DNA from: AWTP1-13 sp963840075
Lineage (GTDB): Bacteria; Pseudomonadota; Alphaproteobacteria; Rhizobiales; Hyphomicrobiaceae
Length of the DNA: 64,000 bases
Reading direction: 5' to 3'
Assembly (NCBI GenBank): GCA_963840075.1
Contig: CAWIXS010000022.1
Location: 1-64,000, forward strand
Shown here: positions 34,134 through 43,400 of the stretch, piece after piece
Numbering within the stretch: the stretch's first letter is position 1
How the letters are laid out: the number at the start of each line of letters is the position of its first letter
Program-made: the position numbers and the translations under genes
The notes under the pieces: generated by a model
The model's database searches: none
What the model saw: only the letters and a program-made list of their open reading frames with translations
Told to the model about the DNA's origin: nothing

Positions 34134-34186
34134 GGCAGAGGGGTGACCCTCAAATCGCAGCCCCGGATGCGGGCGTGGAGATGAAC

Positions 34187-35107
34187 ATGGACTTACGCGT
34201 CGGCAAGCCGGGGGATGCGCAGCAGCAGCCTCCTGCCGGGGACATCATCAAGGACGTGACGACGGCGACGTTCGCCAAGGACGTGCTGGAGGCTTCGCGC
34301 AAGGCGCCGGTTCTGGTCGACTTCTGGGCCACCTGGTGCCAGCCCTGCAAGCAGCTGACCCCGATCCTGGAGAAGGTCGTGCGCAGCTACGGCGGCAAGG
34401 TGCGCCTGGCGAAGGTCAACATCGACGAGAACCAGACGCTGGCCAATCAGCTGCGCATCCAGTCGATCCCCACGGTCTATGCCTTCCGCGACGGGCGCCC
34501 GCTCGACGGCTTCCAGGGCGCGCAGCCCGAGAGCACGGTGCGGGCCTTCATCGAGCGGCTGCTGGGCGAGGAGGCGGCGCTGGACTCCGCGGCTGCCATC
34601 GCTGCGGCCGACCAGGCCGTGGAGACGGGCGACTTGCAGGGGGCCGCCGAGATCTACGCCGCGGTCCTGCAGGAGGACCCGCAGAACGTGGCGGCGCTCG
34701 CGGGCCTCGCGCGCTGCTATCTCAAGAGCGGCGATGTGGCACGTGCCGAGCAGACGCTCAGCCTGGTGCCGCCCGACAAGAGCGAGGCGGGTCCGGTGGC
34801 GAGCGTGCGGGCCGCGCTGGAGCTGGCGAAGGTGGCGGGCAAGGCGGGCGACGTCGGCAAGCTCAAGGCCAAGGTCGATGCCGAGCCCGCAAACCATCAG
34901 GCGCGCATCGACTATGCCATTGCGCTCGCCGCCGACGGGAACAAGACGGAGGCCGCCGAGCAGCTCCTGGAGAGCTTCCGGCGCGACCGCAAATGGAACG
35001 AGGAGGCGGCACGCAAGCAGCTGGTGCAGCTGTTCGATGCCTGGGGGCCGAAGGACCCGGCCACCCTCGAAGGGCGGCGCAAGCTGTCGTCCATCCTGTT
35101 CTCCTGA
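34187..35107 (+). CDS. Thioredoxin-TPR co-chaperone (YbbN/CnoX type)
   Basis: A 306-residue protein with an N-terminal thioredoxin domain (about residues 24-125) containing FWATWCQPCKQLTP, with Cys51 and Cys54 in a WCQPC rather than WCGPC site. A C-terminal TPR-like region follows (about 135-300; the ETGDLQGAAEIYAAVLQEDP unit is clear). CnoX/YbbN proteins protect oxidised clients and hand them to GroEL or DnaK. The ATG at 34187 has TGGAG six bases upstream; GTG 34175 and ATG 34181 are alternatives. It sits 15-20 bp before the LON-domain gene. Confidence 0.9.
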   Translation: MDLRVGKPGDAQQQPPAGDIIKDVTTATFAKDVLEASRKAPVLVDFWATWCQPCKQLTPILEKVVRSYGGKVRLAKVNIDENQTLANQLRIQSIPTVYAFRDGRPLDGFQGAQPESTVRAFIERLLGEEAALDSAAAIAAADQAVETGDLQGAAEIYAAVLQEDPQNVAALAGLARCYLKSGDVARAEQTLSLVPPDKSEAGPVASVRAALELAKVAGKAGDVGKLKAKVDAEPANHQARIDYAIALAADGNKTEAAEQLLESFRRDRKWNEEAARKQLVQLFDAWGPKDPATLEGRRKLSSILFS

Positions 35108-35128
35108 TCGGGGGCGCAGGTGGGCAAC

Positions 35129-35800
35129 ATGTCCGAGCGCTACCGGGGACCCGCGGACCTGCCGCAGCGGATCCCGGTCTTCCCGCTGAGCCAGGCGATC
35201 CTGCTGCCCCGCGGCACGCTGCCGCTCAACATCTTCGAGCCGCGCTATCTGCAGATGGTGGAGGATGTCATGTCCACCTCGCGGGTGCTGGGCATCGTGC
35301 AGCCCGAGAGCGGGGACGAGGAGTCGCCGGTTGCCCGCACGGCGCCGCTGCGCCGGATCGGCTGCAGCGGGCGCATCACCTCCTATCAGGAGCTCGACGA
35401 CGGCCGCTTGCTCATCTCGCTCACGGGGATTGCCCGCTTCGAGCTGACCGACGAGGTGATGCTGGCGAAGCCTTACCGCATCTGCACGGTGAGCTACGAG
35501 CGCTTCCTCTCCGACTTGGTCGCCGGCGCGGGCGAGGAGGAGGTGGACCGCGAGGGGCTGCTGCGCGCGCTCAAGGCGTATCTGGAGGCGCGCGGCCTCG
35601 AGGCGGACTGGCCGGCGATCGGCAAGACATCGACCGAGGCGCTGGTGAACTCGCTCGCCCTCGCCAGCCCCTACGGGCGCGAGGAGAAGCAGGCCCTCCT
35701 GGAGGCGCCCGACTTGAAGACGCGGGCGGAGATGCTGGTGGCGCTCGCCGAGATGGAGATTGCGGCCGGCACCCGAGATTCGGGCTCCACGCTGCAGTAG
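35129..35800 (+). CDS. LON substrate-binding domain protein (no protease)
   Basis: A protein of about 223 residues made only of the N-terminal domain of Lon: PVFPLSQAILLPRGTLPLNIFEPRYLQMVED, then GRITSYQELDDGRLLISLTGIARFEL. The AAA+ and protease domains are absent. Such free LON-domain proteins occur widely beside thioredoxin-TPR and Trm112-like genes in Alphaproteobacteria, with a presumed role in protein quality control. GTG 35120 is an alternative start. Confidence 0.9.
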   Translation: MSERYRGPADLPQRIPVFPLSQAILLPRGTLPLNIFEPRYLQMVEDVMSTSRVLGIVQPESGDEESPVARTAPLRRIGCSGRITSYQELDDGRLLISLTGIARFELTDEVMLAKPYRICTVSYERFLSDLVAGAGEEEVDREGLLRALKAYLEARGLEADWPAIGKTSTEALVNSLALASPYGREEKQALLEAPDLKTRAEMLVALAEMEIAAGTRDSGSTLQ

Positions 35801-35821
35801 AGCCGCACGAGGAGGCGCCAG

Positions 35822-36055
35822 GTGGCGGCGGACGAGACGAGACCGGAGACCACGGCGCGGGCCGACGCCAGCATGCTCGGCATGCTGGTGTGTCCGGTGA
35901 CCAGGACGGCGCTGATCTACGATGCGGCGCGCCAGGAGCTCGTGAGCCGCGCCGCACGCCTCGCCTTCCCGATCCGCGACGGCATCCCCGTCATGGCGCC
36001 CGACGAGGCGCGGCCTCTGGCGGAGGAGGAGCTGCGCGCGCTGGGGAAGCGGTAG
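35822..36055 (+). CDS. Trm112-family small protein (YcaR-like)
   Basis: A 77-residue protein starting with GTG after GAGGAGG. It contains LGMLVCPVTRTALIYD and SRAARLAFPIRDGIPVMAPDEAR, the bacterial Trm112/YcaR pattern. Eukaryotic Trm112 activates methyltransferases; the bacterial role is unsettled. It ends the four-gene block. Confidence 0.9.
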   Translation: MAADETRPETTARADASMLGMLVCPVTRTALIYDAARQELVSRAARLAFPIRDGIPVMAPDEARPLAEEELRALGKR

Positions 36056-36070
36056 GAGGGTGTCGGTAGC

Positions 36071-36098
36071 GGTGTCAGACCCTCCGGGTCTGACACCG
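36071..36098. repeat. Family C palindrome
   Basis: GGTGTCAGACCCTCCGGGTC with TGACACCG, a near-perfect hairpin between two convergent genes (Trm112-like and panE-like), well placed as a bidirectional terminator. Confidence 0.85.
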
Positions 36099-36102
36099 CC
36101 AC

Positions 36103-37020
36103 CTACGTCTTTGCCGCATCGCTGACGGCGCGGAGCAGCGTCAGCAGGGCCTGGTTGAGGGGTGTCGCGATGCCGAGCCGCTCCCCGGCGGCGACGATGG
36201 CGCCGCTGAGGGCCTCCACCTCCAGCGGGCGGCCGGCGAGGCGGTCGAAGTACATGGAGGTGCCGAGCTCGGGGGCGAATGTGAGGAGCCTCGCCATGGT
36301 GCGCGCCGGCTCGTCGCCGGCGATGGCAGCGCCGTCGGCGCGGGCCACCGCGGCGGCCTCCTCCAGCACCGCCAGGCACAGCGCGTGGATGTCCGGGCGG
36401 CGCAGCACCTCCTGCCGGCGCAGGGTGAGGCAGGTCACGGGGTTGGCGACCGCGTTGATCAGGAGCTTGCGCCACGCCTGGGTCTTGAAGTCGGCGAGCA
36501 GCCGCACGCTGAGCTTGGTGCCCTCCAGCAGCCGCGCGAACGCGCGCCCGCCGGCGTCGTCCGGCGCCTCCATGTCGGCTGCGGTGCCGACGTGGCGCAT
36601 GCGCACGCGGTCCTCGGCCAGGCGCTCGCCGTTGAAGTAGATCATGATCGGCACGGCGGTGGCCGCGCCGATGAACGGCGCGACGCGCGCAGTGTGGTCG
36701 ATGCCGTTCTGCAGGACGGCCACTCTGGTCGAGGGGCGGCAGAGCCGCGCAAGCCACGCGCTGGCCGCCGCAGTATCCTGGGCCTTGGTGGCTAGCAGCA
36801 CCCAGTGCACCGGCTTTGCCTGCTGCGGATCGGTGAGGGCCGTCAGGGCCGTCTCTATGGTCCCCTCCGGCCGCTCCACGGTGAGCCGCGCCAGCGGCCG
36901 GCGCACGCAGGCGATCACGTCGTGCCGGCCGGCGTGCGCCAGGCACCCCGCCACCACGCCGCCGATGCTGCCGAGGCCGATCACCGCGACGGTGGTCCGC
37001 TGAAGGGTGGACTGCGCCAT
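36103..37020 (-). CDS. 2-dehydropantoate 2-reductase (PanE/ApbA family)
   Basis: A 305-residue NADPH enzyme reducing ketopantoate to pantoate in vitamin B5/CoA synthesis. It has the N-terminal VAVIGLGSIGGVVAGCLAHAG Rossmann motif, LLATKAQDT, LQNGIDH, and the C-terminal KLLINAVANPVTCL holding the catalytic Lys, with ALSGAIVAAGERLG-type helices. The ATG follows AGGAG by six bases. PanE paralogues acting on other 2-oxo acids are common in this group, so the substrate is likely but not certain. Confidence 0.9.
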   Translation of the reverse strand: MAQSTLQRTTVAVIGLGSIGGVVAGCLAHAGRHDVIACVRRPLARLTVERPEGTIETALTALTDPQQAKPVHWVLLATKAQDTAAASAWLARLCRPSTRVAVLQNGIDHTARVAPFIGAATAVPIMIYFNGERLAEDRVRMRHVGTAADMEAPDDAGGRAFARLLEGTKLSVRLLADFKTQAWRKLLINAVANPVTCLTLRRQEVLRRPDIHALCLAVLEEAAAVARADGAAIAGDEPARTMARLLTFAPELGTSMYFDRLAGRPLEVEALSGAIVAAGERLGIATPLNQALLTLLRAVSDAAKT

Positions 37021-37225
37021 GGGGTCTCCTGGTTCGTTTCGGGGCCGATGATGGTGATAGGACGCCCGTGTACGAGATGTACGGTCAAGTGGATCGAGGG
37101 GCAGCCCCCTTGCGTCAATTGCTCCTCTTCGCGCAGAGCCCCGTCCTGGCGGCAGGATCGTTGGCCAAGGGCGAAAACCTCTCTAGGCTCGGGGCAACCG
37201 AGAAGCCTCAGGAGCGCGCCCTGCC

Positions 37226-38365
37226 GTGTCGATACCCAGCAAGATCTACAAGGAGGAGCACGAGCTCTTCCGCAAGACCGTCGCCGCCTTCATCGAGCGG
37301 GAGATCGCCCCCCACTACGAGCGTTGGGAGAAGGAGGGGCAGGTCAGCCGCGAGGTGTGGCGCAAGGCGGGCGAGGCGGGGCTCCTGCTCACCGATATTC
37401 CCGTGGAGTACGGCGGCGCGGGCGCCGACTTCCTGTGCAGCGCCGTCATGATCGAGGAGATGGCCAGGCGGGTCTATGCCGCCCCGGGCTTCCGCCTGCA
37501 CTCCGATATCGTCGCGCCCTACATCCTCAACTACGGCAGCGAGGAGCAGAAGCGCACCTGGCTGCCGCGCATGGCCAAGGGCGAGGCGATCACGGCGATC
37601 GCCATGACCGAGCCGGGGACGGGCAGCGACCTGCAGGCGATCCGCACCACCGCTCTGCGCAAGGGCAACGACCTGGTGGTGAACGGCCAGAAGACCTTCA
37701 TCACCAACGGCGGGCTCGCCGACCTCGTGATCGTGGCGGCCAAGACCGATACCTCGGCCGGGGCCAAGGGCGTGACCCTGGTGCTGGTCGAGACCGACCG
37801 TCCCGGCTTCAAGCGCGGGCGCAATCTCAAGAAGATCGGCCAGAATGCGCAGGATACGGCCGAGCTGTTCTTCGAGGACGTGCGCGTGCCGCCGTCCAAC
37901 ATCTTGGGGCAGGAGGGGCGCGGCTTCGCCTGCCTGATGAACCAGCTGCCGCGCGAGCGTCTGCTGGTGGCCATCGGCGCGGTCGCCATCATGGAGGCGG
38001 CGCTCTCCTGGACCGTGGACTACACGCGCGAGAGGAAGGCGTTCGGCAAGGCCATCGCCGAGTTCCAGAACACGCGCTTCAAGCTGGCCGAGGTGAAGAC
38101 CGAGGTGACGGTGGCGCGCGTGTTCCTCGACCGCTGCCTGGAGCTGTTCCTGGAGGGCAAGCTCGACGCCACCACCGCGGCCATGGGCAAGTGGTGGCTC
38201 TCCGAGCTCGACAACAAGGTGCTCGACACCTGCCTGCAGCTGTTCGGCGGCTACGGCTACATGCTGGAGTACCCGATCGCGCGCGCCTTCGCCGACGCGC
38301 GCGTGCACCGCATCTACGCGGGCACCACGGAGATCATGAAGGAGCTGGTGGCGCGGTCGCTGTGA
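37226..38365 (+). CDS. Acyl-CoA dehydrogenase
   Basis: A 379-residue FAD-dependent acyl-CoA dehydrogenase with a GTG start (AGGAG upstream). The family signatures are present: AIAMTEPGTGSDLQAIRTTA, KTFITNGGLADL, the substrate-flanking RLLVAIGAVAIMEAALSWTV, FGKAIAEFQNTRFKLAE and the C-terminal LFGGYGYMLEYPIARAFADAR with IYAGTTEIMKELVAR. It catalyses the first step of beta-oxidation of a fatty or branched acyl-CoA. Confidence 0.94.
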   Translation: MSIPSKIYKEEHELFRKTVAAFIEREIAPHYERWEKEGQVSREVWRKAGEAGLLLTDIPVEYGGAGADFLCSAVMIEEMARRVYAAPGFRLHSDIVAPYILNYGSEEQKRTWLPRMAKGEAITAIAMTEPGTGSDLQAIRTTALRKGNDLVVNGQKTFITNGGLADLVIVAAKTDTSAGAKGVTLVLVETDRPGFKRGRNLKKIGQNAQDTAELFFEDVRVPPSNILGQEGRGFACLMNQLPRERLLVAIGAVAIMEAALSWTVDYTRERKAFGKAIAEFQNTRFKLAEVKTEVTVARVFLDRCLELFLEGKLDATTAAMGKWWLSELDNKVLDTCLQLFGGYGYMLEYPIARAFADARVHRIYAGTTEIMKELVARSL

Positions 38366-38367
38366 CG

Positions 38368-38395
38368 GCGTCGGACCCTCCGTGTCCGACACCGC
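38368..38395. repeat. Family C palindrome
   Basis: GCGTCGGACCCTCCGTGTCC with GACACCGC, a diverged copy just after the acyl-CoA dehydrogenase stop. Confidence 0.7.
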
Positions 38396-38411
38396 CGCTG
38401 GAGACAGCCCG

Positions 38412-39305
38412 ATGGATGCGCTCGACAGAGCTTGGCTCTCGCTCGACGGGCTGTCGGTCGGCGATGCCTTCGGCGAGCGGTTCTTCCTCCCGCCGGACGA
38501 GGCCTGGGAGCGAATCTCGCGGCGCGACCTGCCAGTTGCGCCGTGGAGCTATACCGACGATACCGAGATGGCGCTGTCCATCGTGGAGATCCTGCAAGAG
38601 CGCGGGAGCATCGATCAGGATCTCCTGGCGCGCCGCTTTGCAGACCGCATGCAGTCTCACCGCGGCTATGGTCGGGGCGCCCAAGCGGTTCTACGGGGTG
38701 TGAAGCAAGGGCTCGACTGGCGCGTGGCCACCCGCGTCGGATTCCGCGGAATGGGGTCGTTCGGCAACGGTGCCGCGATGCGCGTGGCACCGCTCGGGGC
38801 GTTCTTTGCAGACCGGCCGCGGGCTTTCATTGAGGACCAGGCGCGTCTGAGCGCCGAGGTCACCCATGCGCATGCAGAGGGAATTGCCGGAGCGATTGCG
38901 GTGGCTGTTGCTGCCGCCCTCGCCTGGCAGGAGCGCGACGCGGGTCGGGCGCTCGGGCCGACCTGGATCGCCGCAGTCAGAGATGCCGTACCGAAGGGAT
39001 ATACGCGCGACGCCGTCGGCGTGCCCTCGGATGCCACGATCGTCGAAGCAGCCAAAGCGCTCGGAAACGGCTCCTGCGTCACGGCGCCCGACACCGTGCC
39101 GTTGTGCCTCTGGGTCGCCGCACATGCGACGGGGAGCTTCGAGCAGGCCATGTGGCAGACGGTGAGCGCCCTCGGAGATCGTGACACCACCTGTGCCATC
39201 GTCGGAGGGATTCTTGCCCTCTGCACGGGGCGCGAGGGAATCCCGCAGCCCTGGCTGCACGCACGCGAAGGGCTTCCAATCGGACCCGGAGCCTCGCCCC
39301 GATAG
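38412..39305 (+). CDS. ADP-ribosylglycohydrolase (DraG family)
   Basis: A 297-residue protein with SLDGLSVGDAFGERFF, APWSYTDDTEMALSIVEIL (the TDD metal ligands), MGSFGNGAAMRVAPLGAFF and the C-terminal GDRDTTCAIVGGILAL. These are the Mg-binding and ribose-binding regions of DraG-type hydrolases, which remove ADP-ribose from modified arginine or other groups. Here the C-terminal motif reads GDRDTT where GGDTDT is common. No nif genes or ADP-ribosyltransferase lie nearby, so the target is unknown. Confidence 0.85.
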   Translation: MDALDRAWLSLDGLSVGDAFGERFFLPPDEAWERISRRDLPVAPWSYTDDTEMALSIVEILQERGSIDQDLLARRFADRMQSHRGYGRGAQAVLRGVKQGLDWRVATRVGFRGMGSFGNGAAMRVAPLGAFFADRPRAFIEDQARLSAEVTHAHAEGIAGAIAVAVAAALAWQERDAGRALGPTWIAAVRDAVPKGYTRDAVGVPSDATIVEAAKALGNGSCVTAPDTVPLCLWVAAHATGSFEQAMWQTVSALGDRDTTCAIVGGILALCTGREGIPQPWLHAREGLPIGPGASPR

Positions 39306-40250
39306 GTTCACCCAGCCTCGGCGGCGGAGCCACGGTGTCAGACCCGCAGACGCAGAGTCTGACACCATTTCTCAGCCTTGTGTGTGCCGCACAACATCAG
39401 CGGCAAGCAGATCAAGGGGACCTCCTAACACCTTGGTTGCAAGCAGGCCGTGGACAAACAGGCGCCAGGCAAGCAGACGGTGGACCGAAAATGTGCGCCC
39501 GGTACCTACTTCTGCCCCGGGCAAGTGAACGGCTGTTGCTCGAACGGATGGGGTTGCACCTCGACGCACTGCGTCAGGCCGCGGGGCCAGCGGGATCTGT
39601 GAGGGCTGTCAGACCCTCCGGGTCTGACAGCAGGGCTCCAACATCGGTTGCGGAATGGTGTCGGACCCGGAGGGTCTGACACCTTCTATTCACGATGGAT
39701 ACAGACAGGGCGTGCACGTTTCAGATCTCGCGCCTATGATGCGCCTACCCCGGAGATGAAACGGCGGCTTCTGCAGGGCCGCGCCTCAACACAGGAGCCG
39801 GGGGCCGCAGTCCGATCGCCGCGCCGGGTCGGTGGACAGACCATCCAAGCGCCAGGTCCGGGGGCAACTCTGGGGCACAAGGCGGCACGGATGCGGCAAA
39901 GCCCGTCGTCCGAGAACGGCCTGGGTCGGTGGACTGACCTGACAAGCGCCCAGGTACGTGCGGACGAGGCCGAGCAGGGCGTTCTTGCGCCCGCATCATC
40001 GAGGTCGGAGGTCAACCGGGCGCAGCCTGGAACGCCCTGCTCCTCCTCCCCACAACCCTCGAGGGCCGAGCCCTGCGAGGCTATGCGTGTTGGTTATAGG
40101 TTTCAGGAGGCGGGTCGCGCGGGCGATCTGCCGGAATGGCGGCTCCCCTTGCCTATAGCCTTCTTCCTGGAGCCTATTGCCTGGGGTCAGACCCGCAGGG
40201 GCCCGCAGGGTCTGACCCCGCCGCAGGTCGGACCCACCCGGAGCAACGAC
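39306..40250. repeat. Gene-free island rich in palindromes and short direct repeats
   Basis: No gene is supported in these 945 bp. Four family C palindromes lie here: 39334-39366, 39604-39631, 39657-39683 and 40182-40219. Two direct repeats of GGTCGGTGGAC plus AAGCGCC(C)AGGT lie about 95 bp apart (starting near 39829 and 39923); a weaker relative (CGTGGAC...GCGCCAGG) is near 39449. The island separates the ADP-ribosylglycohydrolase from a frameshifted acyl-CoA dehydrogenase. Confidence 0.65.
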
Positions 40251-41418
40251 ATGGACCTCTCCCTCACACCCGCGCAAGAGGACATCCGCGAAGCCGTCCT
40301 CAAGCTGTGCGCCGGCTTCGGCGGCGAGTACTGGCTGGAGCGCGATCGGGACGGCGCCTTCCCGGATGCCTTCCATCGCGCCTTCGCCGACGGCGGCTGG
40401 CTCGGGATTGCCATGCCCGAGGCCTACGGCGGGTCGGGGCTCGGCATCGCCGATGCCGCCGTCATGATGCAGGCGGTGGCCGAGTTGGGCGCGGCGTTCT
40501 CCGGTGCCTCGGCGCTGCACATGAACATCTTCGGCCTCAACCCGGTCGTGGTGTTCGGCACCGAGGAGCAGAAGGCGCGCTTCCTGCCGCCATTGATCCG
40601 CGGCGAGGAGAAGGCCTGCTTCGCCGTCACCGAGCCCGACGCCGGCCTCGACACCACCAGGCTCAAGACCCGCGCCGAGCGCCGCGGCAACGGCTACGCG
40701 ATCCACGGCCAGAAGATTCTGGATCTCGACCGCCCAGGTCGCCGACCGGGTGCTGCTGCTCGCCCGCACGACGCCTCTGGAGGAGGTCAAGAAGCCGACC
40801 GAAGGGCTGTCGCTGTTCTACACCGCGCTCGACCGCCGCTACGTGGAGGCGCGCGTGATCGACAAGATGGGCCGCAAGGCGGTCGACTCCAATCAGTTGT
40901 TCTTCGACGGCCTGCCGGTGCCGCTGGAGGACCGCATCGGCGAGGAAGGCAAGGGCTTCCGCTACATCCTGCACGGCATGAACCCGGAGCGCATCCTGAT
41001 CGCCGCGGAGGCCATCGGCACGGGCCGCGCGGCGCTCGAGCGAGCCGCGCGCTATGCCAGGGAGCGCATCGTGTTCGGCCGGCCGATCGGGCAGAACCAG
41101 GCGATCCAGCACCCGCTGGCCAGGTGCTGGGCCGAGCTGGAGGCCGCGAATTTGATGATGCTGAAAGCCGCCGCGCTCTACGACGCCGGCAAGCCGTGCG
41201 GCGTGGAGGCCAACGCGGCGAAGTACCTCGCCGCCGAGGCCGGCTTTGAGGCGTGCGAGACCGCCGTGATGACGCACGGCGGCATGGGCTACGCCAAGGA
41301 GTTCCACGTCGAGCGCTACCTGCGCGAGGTGCTGATCGCGCGCATCGCGCCGGTGTCGCGCGAGCTGATCCTGTCCCACATCGCCGAGAAGGCGCTGGGT
41401 CTACCGAAGTCGTACTGA
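40251..41418 (+). pseudogene. Acyl-CoA dehydrogenase, frameshifted
   Basis: From ATG 40251 the N-terminal domain is intact (DLSLTPAQEDIREAVLKLC, IAMPEAYGGSGLGIADAAVM, CFAVTEPDAGLDTTRLKTRA). After HGQKI the frame is lost. One extra C at about 40719 explains it: without that base the sequence reads GQKIWISTAQVADRVLLLAR and continues in the other frame through GMNPERILIAAEAIGTGRAA, FGRPIGQNQAIQHPLA and the C-terminal THGGMGYAKEFHVERYLRE to a stop at 41418. The restored protein would be about 388 residues and complete. Confidence 0.88.
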
Positions 41419-41593
41419 CCCACCCAGGTCGTACTGGTCCAACGGATTACGGATTTGTCCACGGGCTCGGCTCTGTGCCCGCAACGGCGCCAGCGCCGAA
41501 TTCGAGCGTGGCGCCGCCGGTGCGCATCTGGTTTAGTGCGGCCGGGGGTACGCTGGACTCGCGAGGCACGAGCCTTGCGAGGGACGAGGAGAG

Positions 41594-43381
41594 ATGGCTG
41601 CGACCTTCAACATCAACGCCTACAGCGACGCCCTGGTCGTGCTTGGCACGGCCGCCATCATTGTCCCTGTGGTGCGCCGCTACGGACTCTCCCCCGTGCT
41701 GGGCTATCTCGGCGCCGGCGCCATCCTGGGCCCGAAGGGGCTCGGCATGTTCATGGAGCAGGCTCCCTGGCTCTACTGGCTCACGGTGGTTGACGCGACC
41801 AACGTCTCCGCCTTCGCCGAGCTCGGCATCGTGTTCCTGCTGTTCCTGATCGGCATGGAGCTGTCGCTCGAGCGTCTCATCACCATGCGCCGGCTGGTGT
41901 TCGGGCTGGGCAGCCTGCAGGTGGTGCTGTCGACCGCGGCGATCGCGGGCATCGCCGCGCTGGCTGGCAACAGCGGGGCCGCCTCCGTCATCATCGGCGC
42001 CTCCCTGGCCTTGTCGTCGACGGCCATCGTGCTCGAGGTGCTCTCCAACCAGCGCCGTCTGTCGACGGCCGCGGGCCGTGCCAGCTTCTCCATCCTGCTG
42101 GCCCAGGATCTCGCCGTGATCCCGATCCTCCTGTTCGTCTCCATCCTCGCCGCCGGCGGCGGCTCGGTGCTGACGGGCATAGCGCTGGCGCTCGCCAACG
42201 CCGCCCTGGCGCTGGGCGGCATCGTGATCGTCGGACGGCTCCTGCTGCGCCCGCTGTTCCGGCTGGTCGCCGCGACGGGCTCGAGCGAGCTGTTCGTCGC
42301 GGCGACTCTGTTCGTCATTGTCGCCACCGCCGTGATCGCCGGGCTCGCGGGCATGTCGATGGCGCTGGGCGCCTTCGTCGCCGGCCTGCTGCTCTCCGAC
42401 TCCGAGTTCCGCAAGGCGATCGAGACCACCATCGAGCCGTTCAAGGACCTGCTGCTCGGCCTGTTCTTCTTCACCGTGGGCATGAACATCAATCTGCGCG
42501 AGCTGGTGGACCAGCCGCTCCTGCTCCTTGCGTGTGTGGTCGGCCTCATTGTCATCAAGGCCGCGCTGACGGCCGGCCTCGCCCGGCTGTACCGCGTGCC
42601 GCTGCTGGCCGCGATCGAGACCGGCCTCCTGCTGGGGCCGGGCGGGGAGTTCGCCTTCGTCGTGCTCGGAATTGCGATGAGCACCCAGCTCGTCGTGCAC
42701 GACACCGGCAGCTTCGCCCTGGTGGTCACGTCGCTCAGCATGGCGCTGATCCCGCTGCTCGCCATGGCCGTGCGGCGCTTCGCCCCGCGGCTCCAGGGGC
42801 CCAGGATCATCGATCCGGAGCTGCTGGCGACGCCGCCGGCGAGCGACGAGGCGCGAGCCATCGTCGTCGGCCACGGGCGGGTCGGCAAGGTCGTGTGCGA
42901 CCTGCTCGGCGTGCACGGCGTTCCTTATCTGTCGACGGACCGCGACCCGGCGGCGGTCGCGAAGCAGCGCCGGATCGGAAGCGAGGTCTATTACGGCGAC
43001 GCCGGCAATCCGGAGTTCCTGCGCAGCTGCGGCGTGATGGGAGCGTCCGCGCTGATCGTCACCATCCACGACCGGGAGGCGATCGACGAGATTGTGCGTG
43101 TGGCGCGCGAGCTGCGGCCCGACCTGCTGATCGTCTCTCGCGCGCGCGATGCCACGCATGCGCGCCACCTCTACGCCATCGGCGTCACCGACGCGGTGCC
43201 GGAGACCATCGAGGCGAGCCTGCAGCTGTCCGAGGCCGCGCTCGTCGGGCTCGGCGTGCCGACCGGCCCGGTGATCGCCTCGATCCACGACAAGCGCGAC
43301 GAGTTCCGCTTCATGCTGCAGGAGGCCGCGGGTCGCGATGGTACCCACGCCATCCGGCCCAAGACGAGCGCCGAGGGTTGA
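41594..43381 (+). CDS. CPA2 monovalent cation:proton antiporter with TrkA-N domain (Kef/YbaL type)
   Basis: A 595-residue membrane protein, ATG after GAGGAGAG. The N-terminal about 400 residues form 12-13 helices of the Na+/H+ exchanger fold, with GLSPVLGYLGAGAILGPKGL, FLIGMELSLERL and ALGAFVAGLLLSDSEFR. A C-terminal RCK/TrkA-N domain begins at AIVVGHGRVGKVVCDLLG and has STDRDP and YYGDAGNPEFLRSCG for nucleotide binding. It probably exports K+ or Na+ in exchange for protons under nucleotide or redox control. Confidence 0.93.
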   Translation: MAATFNINAYSDALVVLGTAAIIVPVVRRYGLSPVLGYLGAGAILGPKGLGMFMEQAPWLYWLTVVDATNVSAFAELGIVFLLFLIGMELSLERLITMRRLVFGLGSLQVVLSTAAIAGIAALAGNSGAASVIIGASLALSSTAIVLEVLSNQRRLSTAAGRASFSILLAQDLAVIPILLFVSILAAGGGSVLTGIALALANAALALGGIVIVGRLLLRPLFRLVAATGSSELFVAATLFVIVATAVIAGLAGMSMALGAFVAGLLLSDSEFRKAIETTIEPFKDLLLGLFFFTVGMNINLRELVDQPLLLLACVVGLIVIKAALTAGLARLYRVPLLAAIETGLLLGPGGEFAFVVLGIAMSTQLVVHDTGSFALVVTSLSMALIPLLAMAVRRFAPRLQGPRIIDPELLATPPASDEARAIVVGHGRVGKVVCDLLGVHGVPYLSTDRDPAAVAKQRRIGSEVYYGDAGNPEFLRSCGVMGASALIVTIHDREAIDEIVRVARELRPDLLIVSRARDATHARHLYAIGVTDAVPETIEASLQLSEAALVGLGVPTGPVIASIHDKRDEFRFMLQEAAGRDGTHAIRPKTSAEG

Positions 43382-43400
43382 TCTGAGGCCGGCGCCGCAC

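Noticed and set aside
35822..36055. Trm112-like protein apparently lacking zinc cysteines
   Set aside because: Bacterial YcaR-type members often lack them, so the absence is not unusual.
39335..39679. Plus-strand frame with MCARYLL resembling the start of an HMCES/YedK-type protein
   Set aside because: The catalytic Cys2 context MCGR is not matched and no later motif (such as the active-site His or Glu) follows; the frame is built largely of palindrome sequence.
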